A stretch of 64,000 bases of DNA from Dichotomocladium elegans (lineage: Eukaryota > Mucoromycota > Mucoromycetes > Mucorales > Lichtheimiaceae): NCBI GenBank assembly GCA_025716815.1, contig JAIXMN010000005.1, positions 868,001-932,000 on the forward strand, given 5' to 3'. This document shows positions 51,399 to 61,803 of this stretch, in pieces. Positions within the stretch are counted from its first letter, which is position 1; the number at the start of each line of letters is the position of its first letter. Under the pieces are notes generated by a model. The model did not search any database. It was not told the origin of the DNA and was given only the letters and a program-made list of their open reading frames with translations. Position numbers and translations under genes: made by a program.

Positions 51399-51420
51399 AC
51401 TTTACTTTCTGAAGTGACTG
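51399..51420 (-). repeat. Right terminal inverted repeat
   Basis: Reverse complement of 48175-48196 and followed by TA at 51421-51422, consistent with a TA target-site duplication. Confidence 0.95.
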
Positions 51421-51491
51421 TATTTACATGATGGGATCGTTCAATCCACAAAGAATGGGAGAGGGAAAGACGTATATATAGAGTAGGCATT

Positions 51492-54400
51492 CTAAAGAAA
51501 GGGAAGTCTATGATGGTCATGCGATGCATTATCAGCGTAAGAGAAGGAGGCCATTTGGCGACGAGGGCCGGATGAGTTTGGCAGTTCCATGTCACTGATA
51601 TCGCGGTGCTGATGCTGGAGCAGCATATCGCTGCTCTCATTGATAATCACCGGATCAGCATAACCCATAGCAGTATAAAGGGAACTGGTCAAATCATCAC
51701 TTTGATGGGACGATCGCCGCTGCCATCGATAATATTGCCGACTACTTGATTCGATAAGCGAGTCATTCGCTCCGGACGTCAGGGCTGCTCCAAATGTGGC
51801 AAGTGGCTCATGCATGCTGGCTGCATAAAGATCTAATACCGTAGCAGTGGGCAGAGACGGCTGCGGCAATCCTGACGGGGCCTCGTCGGACTTGACTTGG
51901 CCTGATGATGAATCCGACGAAGGTGCATTCGGATCCATTGGCCCCACAAACCATTGCAGCCATCGCCGCAGGGCAACTGCATCGTGCACCTGGAACAAGA
52001 ACGCCTTTTCGTCGACCGTGGTGACCTTGAAGATGCAGCGATCATCAGATAGCGAGATTGCTTCGCACGCAAGGTAATAGTGCATTTGAGCTTCGCCGCC
52101 TTGTTTCTATCGGGTGAAGACGCAAGCGCGCAGAGAGAAAGAATTAGCTCCTTGTTCACTCTCAATCGGAAAGGAAGGATCACTTGCATTCATTAAAACG
52201 AAGAAACGTTTCAAAGGGACAACAACAATATGTCGAAGTTCCCATATAGACATGTAACTGAACCTGCCCAGTTTTTTGACTGGTAAGACGCCTTCATGTG
52301 CCTGCACCGTGAAGTCGAGTAGGTTTTTGGTAGCCAAATCGTCGTGGGGTTGGTCCGATCTGTCGTTGAGATCGTCAAAATAATGGGCGCTACCGTAATC
52401 GTTTGCGGTCTCGTGCCGTCGCCAGTGCAGCCGGTCCCTGTACTTGCTATAAAGGTACTGCACAATGACCGCCAGTTTTGGGACAAAGATGACGACCAGA
52501 GCACACGTAGCACCGAGCACAATGGCAACTAATTTCAGATGAACCGAAACATAGTAGTTGTCCGTCGATAAAAAGAAGCTGGGACTGGCGAGGCAAGCGG
52601 CAAGTGCGATATTGCTGCAGGGCGACTTAGGTTTCATTTCTCTTCCAACCGCTTACTACGTACTTACTAGCTCACGTAGGCGACTTGATTTGCCTCGGCC
52701 CATTTACCGCGAACTTTGCGAGTCTAGATGCACAGAGTTAAGGGTCCCATCAACTGCAGAGATTGTAGCATGCTACTACTGCATTTTCTCCCTCTTCCGT
52801 CCTTCCTCGCAATACCTTGAACGCCAACAGCGCTGCGACGATGATCAAAAGAACGGCCCAGATCAGCACGACTAGTTGGGCCGCGGTCATTCGCACCCAA
52901 TCACCGGGGGCACCTGGATAGACGCAGAGCCAGCAAAAGGATGTGGATGTTGCATCTATATTGTTCTCCGTGACCTGCACAGCATAGAGCGCGTTGTAAA
53001 AGATGAGAGGGATGTAGGCAACGACCCCTAAAACGCCAACAATACGTAGCAAGTACGCCGACTTGAGTCGTGAGGTTCGCACAGTGAAGACGTTCTGGAA
53101 GCTGGATCGTGAAAGTATCTTTTAGTTATCTTTCGGCTACTTGCATATGTCACCTTCTTCAATCACCTACATGCGATAAATTCTGTATAATTGACGTTTG
53201 GACATTAGCTTCTGGAATTTGCTATAAAACAAGCGATCCAAACTATTTTCCTTTCGTGAACTTGCCTAAAGCTTTTTGCAATCAGACTACCGATGACAAG
53301 CACAAACCCGCCGGTAATGATGAATTGACGCACAATGCATTTTGCCGGGGTGGGGCGATCCAGATATAAAAGAGGGCCAATGTAACCCATCGCTATCCCG
53401 ACAAGCTGAACACAGCAGAACACAGGACTCGAGATCATGATGGATTTTAACCGGCGAAAGAGAAGGATAAGGACCAGCATAACAAGACTGCAGAACAGGC
53501 CCAAAAGACAGATAATCAAAAGGGCTAAGCCAAAGGCGCTGTTAAGGGACGGGTTGAGAGCTTTAACAGCATTATCACGATGGTGAGGCCTGTCTTAGTG
53601 TGCTTGGTCTGGGATTTCATGTAGTTCCCGGGTGCTCTTACCATAGCGGTCGACGGTATCTTTTGGGCGCGTGTGGGTATGGCCAAGATAGAGGACAGTG
53701 GCGTTGCTGAGCAGCTCAAAAGTATTGTCCATCAATGTAGCATAAGTTACTACTGAACCATTGAGCATATATTGCAGTCCGAAGTATCTGCGCGTGTGGT
53801 TTTCGAGTTTTCATCAGTTAGCGTCGTACGCTCCAATCTATTTGTATTTTCAAACGATCGTCCTACCCTGTCTGAAGATCGCCTGGGCATGGAAGCGGAT
53901 AGGATAAGTGTACGCTCTCTTGTTTGCATTCTCTTTTTCTATCGTTACCTGTGTCTGAAAATTCCATAAGACCTGTTGAGAATGGATATTATTTTTAGTA
54001 AATGTCGGTTCATTTCCCCCATTTTCTGTACGACGTGATCCCAAATGAAATTAATATTTATACACACACCTGCAGGTCCAGTGTAATTAAGGTTATAAAA
54101 TGTCGGTGTCATTGACGTTGCACTGAACTTGTGAGCACCGAGGTCCACTAACCCCTGCGATCTCCCGCCCGGATAATTGTCGAGTGCCTGAGAAACACAA
54201 ATCCACGAGTTTTACTTAGCATATTTGAGGAACATTTTCTCAGTGCGTGCCATATTACCTTATCTAAACCGAGAGCTAATAGTTCCGCACATGCATAAGC
54301 ATTGGGGGCATTGTAAGAGAGACCTGACGATTGCCATGCTAGTGGTTCGGTGCTGCAATAATAAGGGATTAGCCATGCAAAGCACACACATAAGCTCCAA

Positions 54401-55905
54401 ATGCCTGAATATGCCCAAGGCAAAGTAGAAGGTCGTATTCACATCCTTTACTTCTGTCCCTCGAGAGGACTTACAAATTAGATGGCGCCGGAATTCTGCT
54501 CCAGGCAGTCTGCAAGGAATCATAGGCCGGGATCCCTGTTACTGTCACATACACGGGATCAAATACATCAATTAAAAATGTGCTGATGAGATAAAAGGAG
54601 GGTACGGTTACTTACAATTCCATAATCCGCTAATAAACATGAGCCCGTCATACGCCGCAAGTTCCTCCGGGGACTCGATCATATCCCGTATGGCAGGCGA
54701 CATGTCGTTTGTCATCATCCAAACCCATCCTTCCGACAGCAATCCCAGAGACCTAGTGTGGATCATGTCCATTAACCTCGTTGCTCTTTCACGTCCATCG
54801 CTGTTGTGGGCTCATTTTTCGTGCGGATGTGTGTATATATTACATTGCGGATTTTAATACGGTCAGCTGATCTTCGGTGTTTGAGTCTGCAAAAATGACA
54901 ATGCGTGAACCCGATCTGGCAAGGGCCTCAAGAGATTCTATTTGGGTTAAGTCAATGGAATAGGCACGCGACGGAAATATTCACTCTACACACAAACCTT
55001 GTACCCGCGTCATGTCATATAGAGGAATCTGTATCATGGCCTCGAGGTGATATTCTTCAGCCCTTTGCATCATGGCAGCCAGAACTATGTGGTATACCAG
55101 GTTCAAATGAGAGAATAAACGGGACAATAAATACATCTTTATCGGCATGCACTCTCCAAACCAAACCTTGCTGTCCGACGTCGTCATTCGTATATATCAG
55201 GGCAAATCTGCGCCATCCCATATATCGCACCCATTCGACGAGGGAGCTGCCGAATAAAACAACGTTGCCAACCGTTCGAAAAAAATATGGGTACGCTTCC
55301 TTGTCCGATAAGCTCAGAGATGCAGACGCAGGCGAGCAGTGGGGAATATGGCGCACGCCTGTGATGCCGGCCTCTTGTTCTGTCATATCTGATACCATAT
55401 CGCCAATCACTGCACTGAGATAGATAAATACGGTTATCCGCAAGCCTCTTCCCCACACAGGTTGCTGCTCCGCATATTTACTTGATACCGTCATCGACCA
55501 TTTTGAACGTTGTCCATGCGGTTTGACCGAGGTTATTGAAGTCGGATGTGTAGTGAATGAACTGGAATTGAACGTCTGGATACTCCGAATCAGCATCGCC
55601 AAAGGAACTCTCAACTCTGGACATATAGTCTAACCTGACGCTATCCTAGCCACGGACTGGGCTGCCAGATCGATTGCCGTTTTACTAGCGAGGATCATGT
55701 CATTCAGAGTGGGGTCCACATCCCTTACAGACGCAGGGTCAGGGAAAAGAACGCCAATCTTGTAGATAGGCACTGCAGATGTATTGGTCCCTTGGCTAGA
55801 CACAATGGTTGTAATGACTGCGATGAAGACAAGGAAGTTACGCACTGTCGATGCTATAATTCGAGATGCTGGCCGGGTCGCTTGTCGATAACATCGGTAG
55901 CTCAT
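51492..55905 (-). CDS. Class C G-protein-coupled receptor with PH-like cytoplasmic tail
   Basis: GABA-B/glutamate-type receptor. ATG 55905 leads to a signal peptide (NFLVFIAVITTIVSSQG) and a Venus-flytrap ligand domain: VPIYKIGVLFPDPASVRDVD, VIGDMVSDMTEQEAGITGVR, WRRFALIYTNDDVGQQ, GSRIVIFADSNTED, LSEGWVWMMTNDMSPAIRDM. Seven helices follow from about 53530, including LALLIICLLGLFCSLVMLVL, PVFCCVQLVGIAMGYIGPLL and AYLLRIVGVLGVVAYIPLIF. The conserved Cys pair is in AKCIVRQFI and FCWLCVYPG. The tail has GRFSYMSIWELRHIVVVPLK with RFFVLMN, then AFLFQVHDAVALRRWLQWFV, the strand-helix order of a PH domain. The end is Ser/Gln/His-rich. There are ten or more exons. The extracellular exons between 54860 and 53700 are less certain in detail. 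Confidence 0.88.
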
Positions 55906-57270
55906 TGCAGAATGAACAGAGCGAAAAGGAGGGAAATGTTGTTTTCTAAAAAAAAAGGGGGGGGAGAGAACTGGAAAAAGGAAAAAGGAACCTGGGAAGT
56001 AAGAAATGGATTAGTTTCAACTTCTTGGGGCTTTTTAAGGTAAGGATCAGTCTTCCGAGCGCGGTAAAGCATCCTCGTATATTTAAACAGGACAGGGCGG
56101 TCTTCCATGCGCTACGCATTTAGCTGATTCAGAAAATGACATTGACCGGAGTTCAACTCTTTAAGTTGTCCTACTCGGAGATGTGTAGCCATACGGTTTG
56201 CACCTTCCTCGGCCTGGGAGCACAAGTCATTATTTTTTTTTAGCCAGATAAAGAAACATTCGGACCAGTTCACATTATCTGATTCCTTGACAAGCCATCA
56301 AGCTCAGTTACAGTAAATGCTAATATGCTAATAAATCTATATATATATATATATATGAAAAAGAGAGAAAGATAGAAAGAAAAGAGTAGAAGAGGTCTGG
56401 TATCAGAGGCGGTACTTGAAAAACAACCCGGTGGATATTATAAAGACGGGTACGATTGTTCCCACTAAGTTTTGAACGAGGCAAGCCACGGGACTTTGAC
56501 ACAATTGCCTTAAATGCAGATCTCGTCAAAATGTCATCTTTTTGTACCCTGTTGTGCGACGAAATGGGAATGTTAAAGAACGACTATTTTGGGAATTCAG
56601 CCACCCAGCGGACGGTGTAGAATTCTTGAATGTATGAAGCAGGACGTCTTTCCTTGGGTCGCTAATGGGTCTGCGACCCTGTATTACACGTATTGGCACG
56701 ACGACGTGTGTTAAATTGCAACACGGCGTCCCTCTTTAATAGAAACGATACGCGGACAATTCATGTACTATCTTTCTCTTCCACACGCCATTCTTCTAAT
56801 GTAGATTGTGATGGTAGATATGCACCAACGGACATGATTCCACCAAGCCTCCTTTCTAGGAGAATCGTCAACCGGTCATCTAGCATTTAGATATATGAAT
56901 CTACCCTCTAATAACCTTGGATATTTTCTCAGATCTGGAGTTCGATAGTCTTTGTATAGTGGTCAGTCTCATAGAAAAGAGGTGATAGCAGAATTTCATT
57001 ATTTTTAGTGTGGAGCCCTGTATTCCTTCTACGCGCTTCCAGTCCAGGACAGTAAATAGACTTTGAGAAAACAATCCTAGAAAAGCCTGATATCGGCTGA
57101 GTGAAAAATGAAGCGAAGGTCCCCCCCAATTGTGAGACAAGGGTAAAGAGGGTGGGGGAGTCACTGTGATTCACTTGCAAGTCACCCGAAAATAGATCTT
57201 TGCGTGGAGAGAGGGGGGGGGTGAAGGCAAAAGCAGTCAGATTTAACTTTCACTCTCTCCCCACAAAGAC
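55906..57270. other. Intergenic region between divergent GPCR and HIS4 genes
   Basis: About 1.37 kb. It has A/G-rich sequence at 55948-55990, a TA microsatellite at 56337-56357, and CT/AG-rich sequence just before HIS4 (57205-57265). I looked for a GCN4-type TGACTCA box and saw GTGACTC-like sequence at 57160-57166 (reading GAGTCAC), about 105 bases upstream of the HIS4 ATG. No supported gene. Confidence 0.45.
57158..57166. promoter_or_regulatory. Candidate Gcn4-type half site upstream of HIS4
   Basis: The sequence GGAGTCACT (reverse AGTGACTCC) contains TGACTC, six of seven bases of the general amino-acid control element TGACTCA, about 105 bases before the HIS4 start. General control of histidine genes by Gcn4-type bZIPs is established in fungi. 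A single imperfect site is weak evidence. Confidence 0.35.
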
Positions 57271-59928
57271 ATGATTGTGCCGTCCTTGAATGTAGGTGTC
57301 GACGCCTCGCTCAAGGCGAATATCGGCTACCTTGGCTCTGTCCTTGTCGTGAACAGCAACCCCGATGCCGTTAAGGCGCTCATTGACGAAACCGGTTCTA
57401 CATTTTATTGGACTCGCGCTACGTCCGTCGACGAAGCTGTCAACTTCTGGGACGCAGGTGTCTATAAGGCTATCTTCCCACTCGAGACATTCCTTGCTGC
57501 CCAGGACGAATTGAACACCGTTCCGCTCAATCGTGTTGGTGTCGAGACCGATGTTGCAGGCCTTGCCAAGTTAAAGAATGCTGGCCTTAAGCCCTCTGTC
57601 GTGCTTGTCAAGGTTGGCAGCATTGCGGAAGCTACTAAAGATTCAGCACTCCACGAATTTGCTGCAGTATACCGCAAGGAACTCCTCTCCGAGGGTGGTG
57701 AGCGCCGTGTCATTGTCCAGGCACCCGATGTCTTGACTGTCGACTCGATCAAGGCTTTGGATGTCCTTAAGCTCGATGCAATTGTCTCTTCGAGCCAGCT
57801 GACCACTGAATGGAAAGAGGACGGCGGAAAGTTGAACCTCGCTAAGGCCTTCCTTGCCACCGCCGTGACGGACCGCCCAGACGGATTGTATGCAACGCTT
57901 GTTGTGGATGAACGCAACTCAGCTTTGGGATTGGTATACTCGAGTGCCGAAAGCGTGTCAGAGTCGCTCCGTACTGGCCAAGGTGTTTATCAGAGCCGCA
58001 AACACGGTCTTTGGTACAAAGGCGCCACTTCAGGTGCTACCCAAGCTTTGGTACGGGTCGATTATGACTGTGACGGTGATGCTCTGCGCTTTACTGTGAA
58101 GCAGCATGGTGCAGGTAAGGATAAATCATGCGATCAAAGAGAGGGGAGGGCTCGAGCGCGGAGCTTTTATCCTAAGAGGCATTTCTCCATATTTGTAGGA
58201 TTTTGCCATCTGAATACGCGCACCTGCTTCGGCGCGGATAGTGGCCTCAGCGCTTTGCAGGCTACACTGCAGAGCAGAAAGGAGAACGCACCCGCTGGTT
58301 CCTACACCGCCCGGCTTTTCAATGATTCCAAGTTACTGCGCGCCAAGATTCTTGAAGAAGCTGAGGAATTGTGCGATGCAACTGAGCCGAAGGATGTTGC
58401 CTGGGAGGCAGCAGATTTGATTTACTTCGCCTTGACCAAGTGCATCAGCGCGGGAGTGTCCTTGGAGGATGTTGAGAAGAACCTCGACAAGAAAGCTCGC
58501 AAGGTAACGCGACGCCCTGGTAATGCCAAGCCCAAGTTTGTTGAGCAACAGAAGCCTGTTGCTTCTGCTGCTGTTGTACAGCAGAAGGATCAGAACGAGG
58601 ACACCAATGGCCGAATTTCCATGAAGACCTACGCTGCTGACGAGATCACCGCTGAGAAGCGTGCTCAGCTTTTGCTTCGCCCAATTATTGACTCCACTGA
58701 AATTATCAATCGCGTGACGCCTATCATGAAGGATGTTCGTACGCGCGGTGATGCTGCTCTCTTGGACTTGACCGAAAAGTTCGATCGCGTCAAGCTCAAC
58801 TGCCCTACTTTGGTGGCTCCCTTTGACGAGAAGCTAATGCAGCTTGATCCGCTGACCAAGGCTGCAATTGATCAGGCCTATGATAACATTTACAAGTTCC
58901 ACGATGCTCAGATGGACCGTGATACGCTTGTGGTGGAAACCATGCCTGGTGTCGTGTGCACCCGCTTTTCGCGCCCCATTGAGCGCGTAGGTCTCTACGT
59001 CCCTGGCGGTACGGCTGTGCTTCCCTCCACCACTCTCATGCTGGGTATTCCTGCGAAGGTTGCTGGCTGCTCACAGATTGTTATCGCTACTCCTCCTCGA
59101 CCTGATGGTTCTGTTGTCCCTGAGGTGCTTTATGTTGCTCACAAGGTGGGTGCATCGCACGTACTACTCGCTGGTGGCGCCCAGGCCGTTGCCGCGATGG
59201 CATATGGTACGCAGACTGTACCCAAGGTCGATAAGATCTGCGGTCCTGGTAATCAGTATGTAACTGCTGCGAAGATGGTTGCGCAGAACGACACCTCGTG
59301 CCTTGTTTCAATCGACATGCCGGCTGGACCGTCTGAAGTACTGGTGATTGCCGACAAGAACTGCAACCCTGCGTACGTTGCCTCGGATCTGCTGTCACAG
59401 GCCGAGCACGGTGCAGATTCACAGGTCGTCCTGGTTGCTGTGGATCTCTCTGCTGCTGAGTTGCAGGCCATCGAGGACCAAATCCATATCCAAGCTACGC
59501 GTCTCCCACGCGTCGATATCGTCCGCCAGAGTATTCCCAAGTCGTATACTATCAAGGTCAAGTCCCTCGACGAAGCAGTTTCGTTCTCGAACGAATACGC
59601 GCCTGAGCACTTGATTCTGCACATTGACGACGCCGAGAAGCTGCTACCGAAGATCAACCATGCAGGCAGTGTGTTTGTCGGTGCTTATTCCCCTGAAAGC
59701 TGCGGCGATTACGCATCTGGTACAAACCACACTCTTCCCACATATGGCTATTCCCGCATGTACTCTGGTGTCAACACCCTCACATTCCTGAAACACATCA
59801 CTTCCCAGCAACTGACGGCGGATGGCCTGAACCGCTTGGGTGATACAGTCATGCGTTTAGCAGAGATTGAAGGTCTCGAAGCTCACAGAAATGCGGTAGC
59901 CATCCGTATTGCAGATCTGCGAAAGTAA
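57271..59928 (+). CDS. HIS4: HIS4, trifunctional histidine biosynthesis enzyme
   Basis: One protein carries three steps: phosphoribosyl-ATP pyrophosphohydrolase (step 2), phosphoribosyl-AMP cyclohydrolase (step 3) and histidinol dehydrogenase (last two oxidations). The start MIVPSLNVGVDASLK gives an N-terminal domain. Cyclohydrolase motifs follow: DRPDGLYATLVVDERNSALG, LVYSSAESVSESLRTGQGVY, and FCHLNTRTCFG with metal-binding Cys/His. Next is the pyrophosphohydrolase (residues about 320-415 of the unspliced frame, KILEEAEELCDATEPKDVAW), then the dehydrogenase: YVPGGTAVLPSTTLM, IDMPAGPSEVLVIADKN, SQAEHGADSQ (zinc), NEYAPEHLIL (Glu-His pair) and CGDYASGTNHTLPT. The frame is open throughout 885 codons, but 58115-58198 is an 84-base intron without a stop. 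Splicing joins HGAG to FCHLNTRT and gives about 857 residues. Confidence 0.96.
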   Translation: MIVPSLNVGVDASLKANIGYLGSVLVVNSNPDAVKALIDETGSTFYWTRATSVDEAVNFWDAGVYKAIFPLETFLAAQDELNTVPLNRVGVETDVAGLAKLKNAGLKPSVVLVKVGSIAEATKDSALHEFAAVYRKELLSEGGERRVIVQAPDVLTVDSIKALDVLKLDAIVSSSQLTTEWKEDGGKLNLAKAFLATAVTDRPDGLYATLVVDERNSALGLVYSSAESVSESLRTGQGVYQSRKHGLWYKGATSGATQALVRVDYDCDGDALRFTVKQHGAGKDKSCDQREGRARARSFYPKRHFSIFVGFCHLNTRTCFGADSGLSALQATLQSRKENAPAGSYTARLFNDSKLLRAKILEEAEELCDATEPKDVAWEAADLIYFALTKCISAGVSLEDVEKNLDKKARKVTRRPGNAKPKFVEQQKPVASAAVVQQKDQNEDTNGRISMKTYAADEITAEKRAQLLLRPIIDSTEIINRVTPIMKDVRTRGDAALLDLTEKFDRVKLNCPTLVAPFDEKLMQLDPLTKAAIDQAYDNIYKFHDAQMDRDTLVVETMPGVVCTRFSRPIERVGLYVPGGTAVLPSTTLMLGIPAKVAGCSQIVIATPPRPDGSVVPEVLYVAHKVGASHVLLAGGAQAVAAMAYGTQTVPKVDKICGPGNQYVTAAKMVAQNDTSCLVSIDMPAGPSEVLVIADKNCNPAYVASDLLSQAEHGADSQVVLVAVDLSAAELQAIEDQIHIQATRLPRVDIVRQSIPKSYTIKVKSLDEAVSFSNEYAPEHLILHIDDAEKLLPKINHAGSVFVGAYSPESCGDYASGTNHTLPTYGYSRMYSGVNTLTFLKHITSQQLTADGLNRLGDTVMRLAEIEGLEAHRNAVAIRIADLRK

Positions 59929-60420
59929 AGACGCATGATAGTTTAAGAAATGAATCCAGTTGTAAAAAGAAAACATCGATGAATATAGAATTATTATTGT
60001 TATTATTATTTATCTTGCTGGAAAAGCGCCGTGAACCTTTTGATGAAGCCGAGGTGAAGAGGACTTTTATGACTGCTACAATTGCGCAGTTTTCCAGCAT
60101 GAAGTCCCAGGATCACAAAAATTTGGCTAAGAAAATGTCCCATGCACGGCGAAAGATGTCGCGCAAAGAAAAAGCTTGGCGATTCCATCCTTCATACCCA
60201 TTTTACCTGCTAAAATGAGCAAATCTATTTTTTTTTTTATGAAGATGAACAAGGTCATGGTGCTATGTCATTGATAAGGAATTCAAATCTCTTTGATCCG
60301 TCTGTTCTCGTACAGGATATCTGCGTAGTTTACCTTGCAGGACACACCCCAAACGAAAGGATGTAGAAAACATTCGGATGAGTGTACTACGCTGACAAAG
60401 ATGCAGTCAGGTTCTTTCAA
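59929..60420. other. Intergenic region downstream of HIS4
   Basis: A/T-rich 3' flank with an ATT repeat at about 59989-60011 and a T run at 60228-60238. No gene seen. Confidence 0.45.
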
Positions 60421-60424
60421 ACGG

Positions 60425-61060
60425 ATGCTTGAGAAGGCCTTGATTGGATCAGCTGCTGCACTGCGGCTAGGAACACGCGCCCGTTCCGTACAACGATGGG
60501 GCATTACATACCGTATGAAAATGACCCTGACCGCATTTTTTATCGCGCAATATGACATGAGCAAAGAAAGGGATTTCTGCAGCAAATCCGGTGACGAAAA
60601 ACAATTTACAATCTTGGGAGCAATATCAGCCTCTGGGTATTATTAGATGTAGATTGAGACTCCCATCGTCACCATCCAAAAAAAAAAGGAGTGCGACAGT
60701 TCATGGCTGAAAGCAAAAGGAACCGGAACTGGTCAGTACCTCAGCATTCTTAAGGCTACCATGGATGAAATGCAACAAGTAAGGGCCACTATGGTGCTTC
60801 TATTCATAAGGCTGAGCACAGCAATGGGCCTATCTTCCATCCTACAGGGCCGTTTTGATTGGTTGTGAGGAGCAAAGTAAAACGTAATAGGTCTTTGGAA
60901 AGCGAGACACTGACGATCTGCATTAGTGAAGCGTTCGAATAGCTTTAAAGTTGCGCGATTTCAAAATCTTGGTCTCTCATTGTCACAGAGGTCTTGCTAA
61001 TTGTCGCAATGGGAAACAGGCCATGGTCCGACTTGGGATGATTCTACAGAGACTATCATG
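60425..61060 (+). pseudogene. Degenerate Tc1-like transposase fossil, copy C
   Basis: MLEKALIGSAAALRLGTRAR with SVQRWG matches the helix-turn-helix SAAARQLGIHIRVAQRW of the intact copy. It then jumps, by an internal deletion, to TILGAISASG (about 60612-60640), GTGTGQYLSILKATMDEMQQ (about 60720-60779) and a damaged C-terminal part. The 3' end around 61020-61050 matches copy A (35935-35955) closely, so A and C are one older subfamily. There are many stops and frameshifts. Confidence 0.78.
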
Positions 61061-61803
61061 GTACGTCTATGGAGATGAGAATGTGAAAAAAAAAGAGTGA
61101 ATATGAGAAGATATCGCACACCAGATTACTTTGGATATGTTGATATATAAAGAGTATCGCTTCCATATACATTCATACAGGTTGGATCCCGTATTAAATG
61201 AAGAACTAGTTCTACAACTATCACTCGTATGATTCGTATGGACCATCTTGTTGGCAAAAGAAGGTGATAAAAGATTTGTCATGTCGAGGGAGGGTTGTGT
61301 CTCCGTGAGATGTACGTTTCTTTATAATAGATAACGCGCATTATACATGACGGTGTTTGTTGCAACATTCTCCATCACAAAGAAAGCCATGGATGTTTTC
61401 CTATAAATACTGTTCGCATCCGGTACACTATGATCGCTATATATTGAATTATTTTACTTGCAATCTAATACCCAATTTTGTATGTAGATTGATCAATCGT
61501 AGCCATACTTGAGGAGCCGTGGACAAGAGGCACTCCCGGACAAATGTCCATTCGTTCTCTCTGATGTTGCGCTTGGTCCCGTTCGACACCTTTCCCCGCC
61601 GTCTCCATATGCGATCCATTCCGAACGCTTTCTCTTCCCCCCCTCCGTTCTGGTTATCGTTAGGACTCTCATTAGGTTCGTTGGAGATGAGCTACAGTCT
61701 ATGAGGAAGGATTGCAATTTCCAGTTGACTGATGAATGACAATCCAACACTGATGCGTACGACAGCTTTATGCAAGGAAAATAAAGTAATACTGTAACAC
61801 ACA
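61061..61803. other. Intergenic region, no supported gene
   Basis: A/T-rich sequence with short chance ORFs on both strands. Nothing recognisable; may include flanks of fossil copy C. Confidence 0.4.

Larger units (their letters stand above)
48175..51420. mobile_element. Tc1-like DNA transposon with accessory ORFs, 3,246 bp
   Basis: Ends are defined by a perfect 22-base inverted repeat beginning CAGTCACTTCAGAAAG (48175-48196, and inverted at 51399-51420), flanked on both sides by TA, the target duplicated by Tc1/mariner elements. Inside, left to right: a plus-strand spliced ORF with a YARKS motif, a small minus-strand ORF, a 13-unit minisatellite, and a minus-strand DD34E transposase. An ordinary Tc1 element is under 2 kb with one gene, so this one is enlarged. 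Identical ends suggest a recent insertion. It lies between the class C GPCR stop (71 bases away) and the GPI18 start (142 bases away). Confidence 0.93.
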
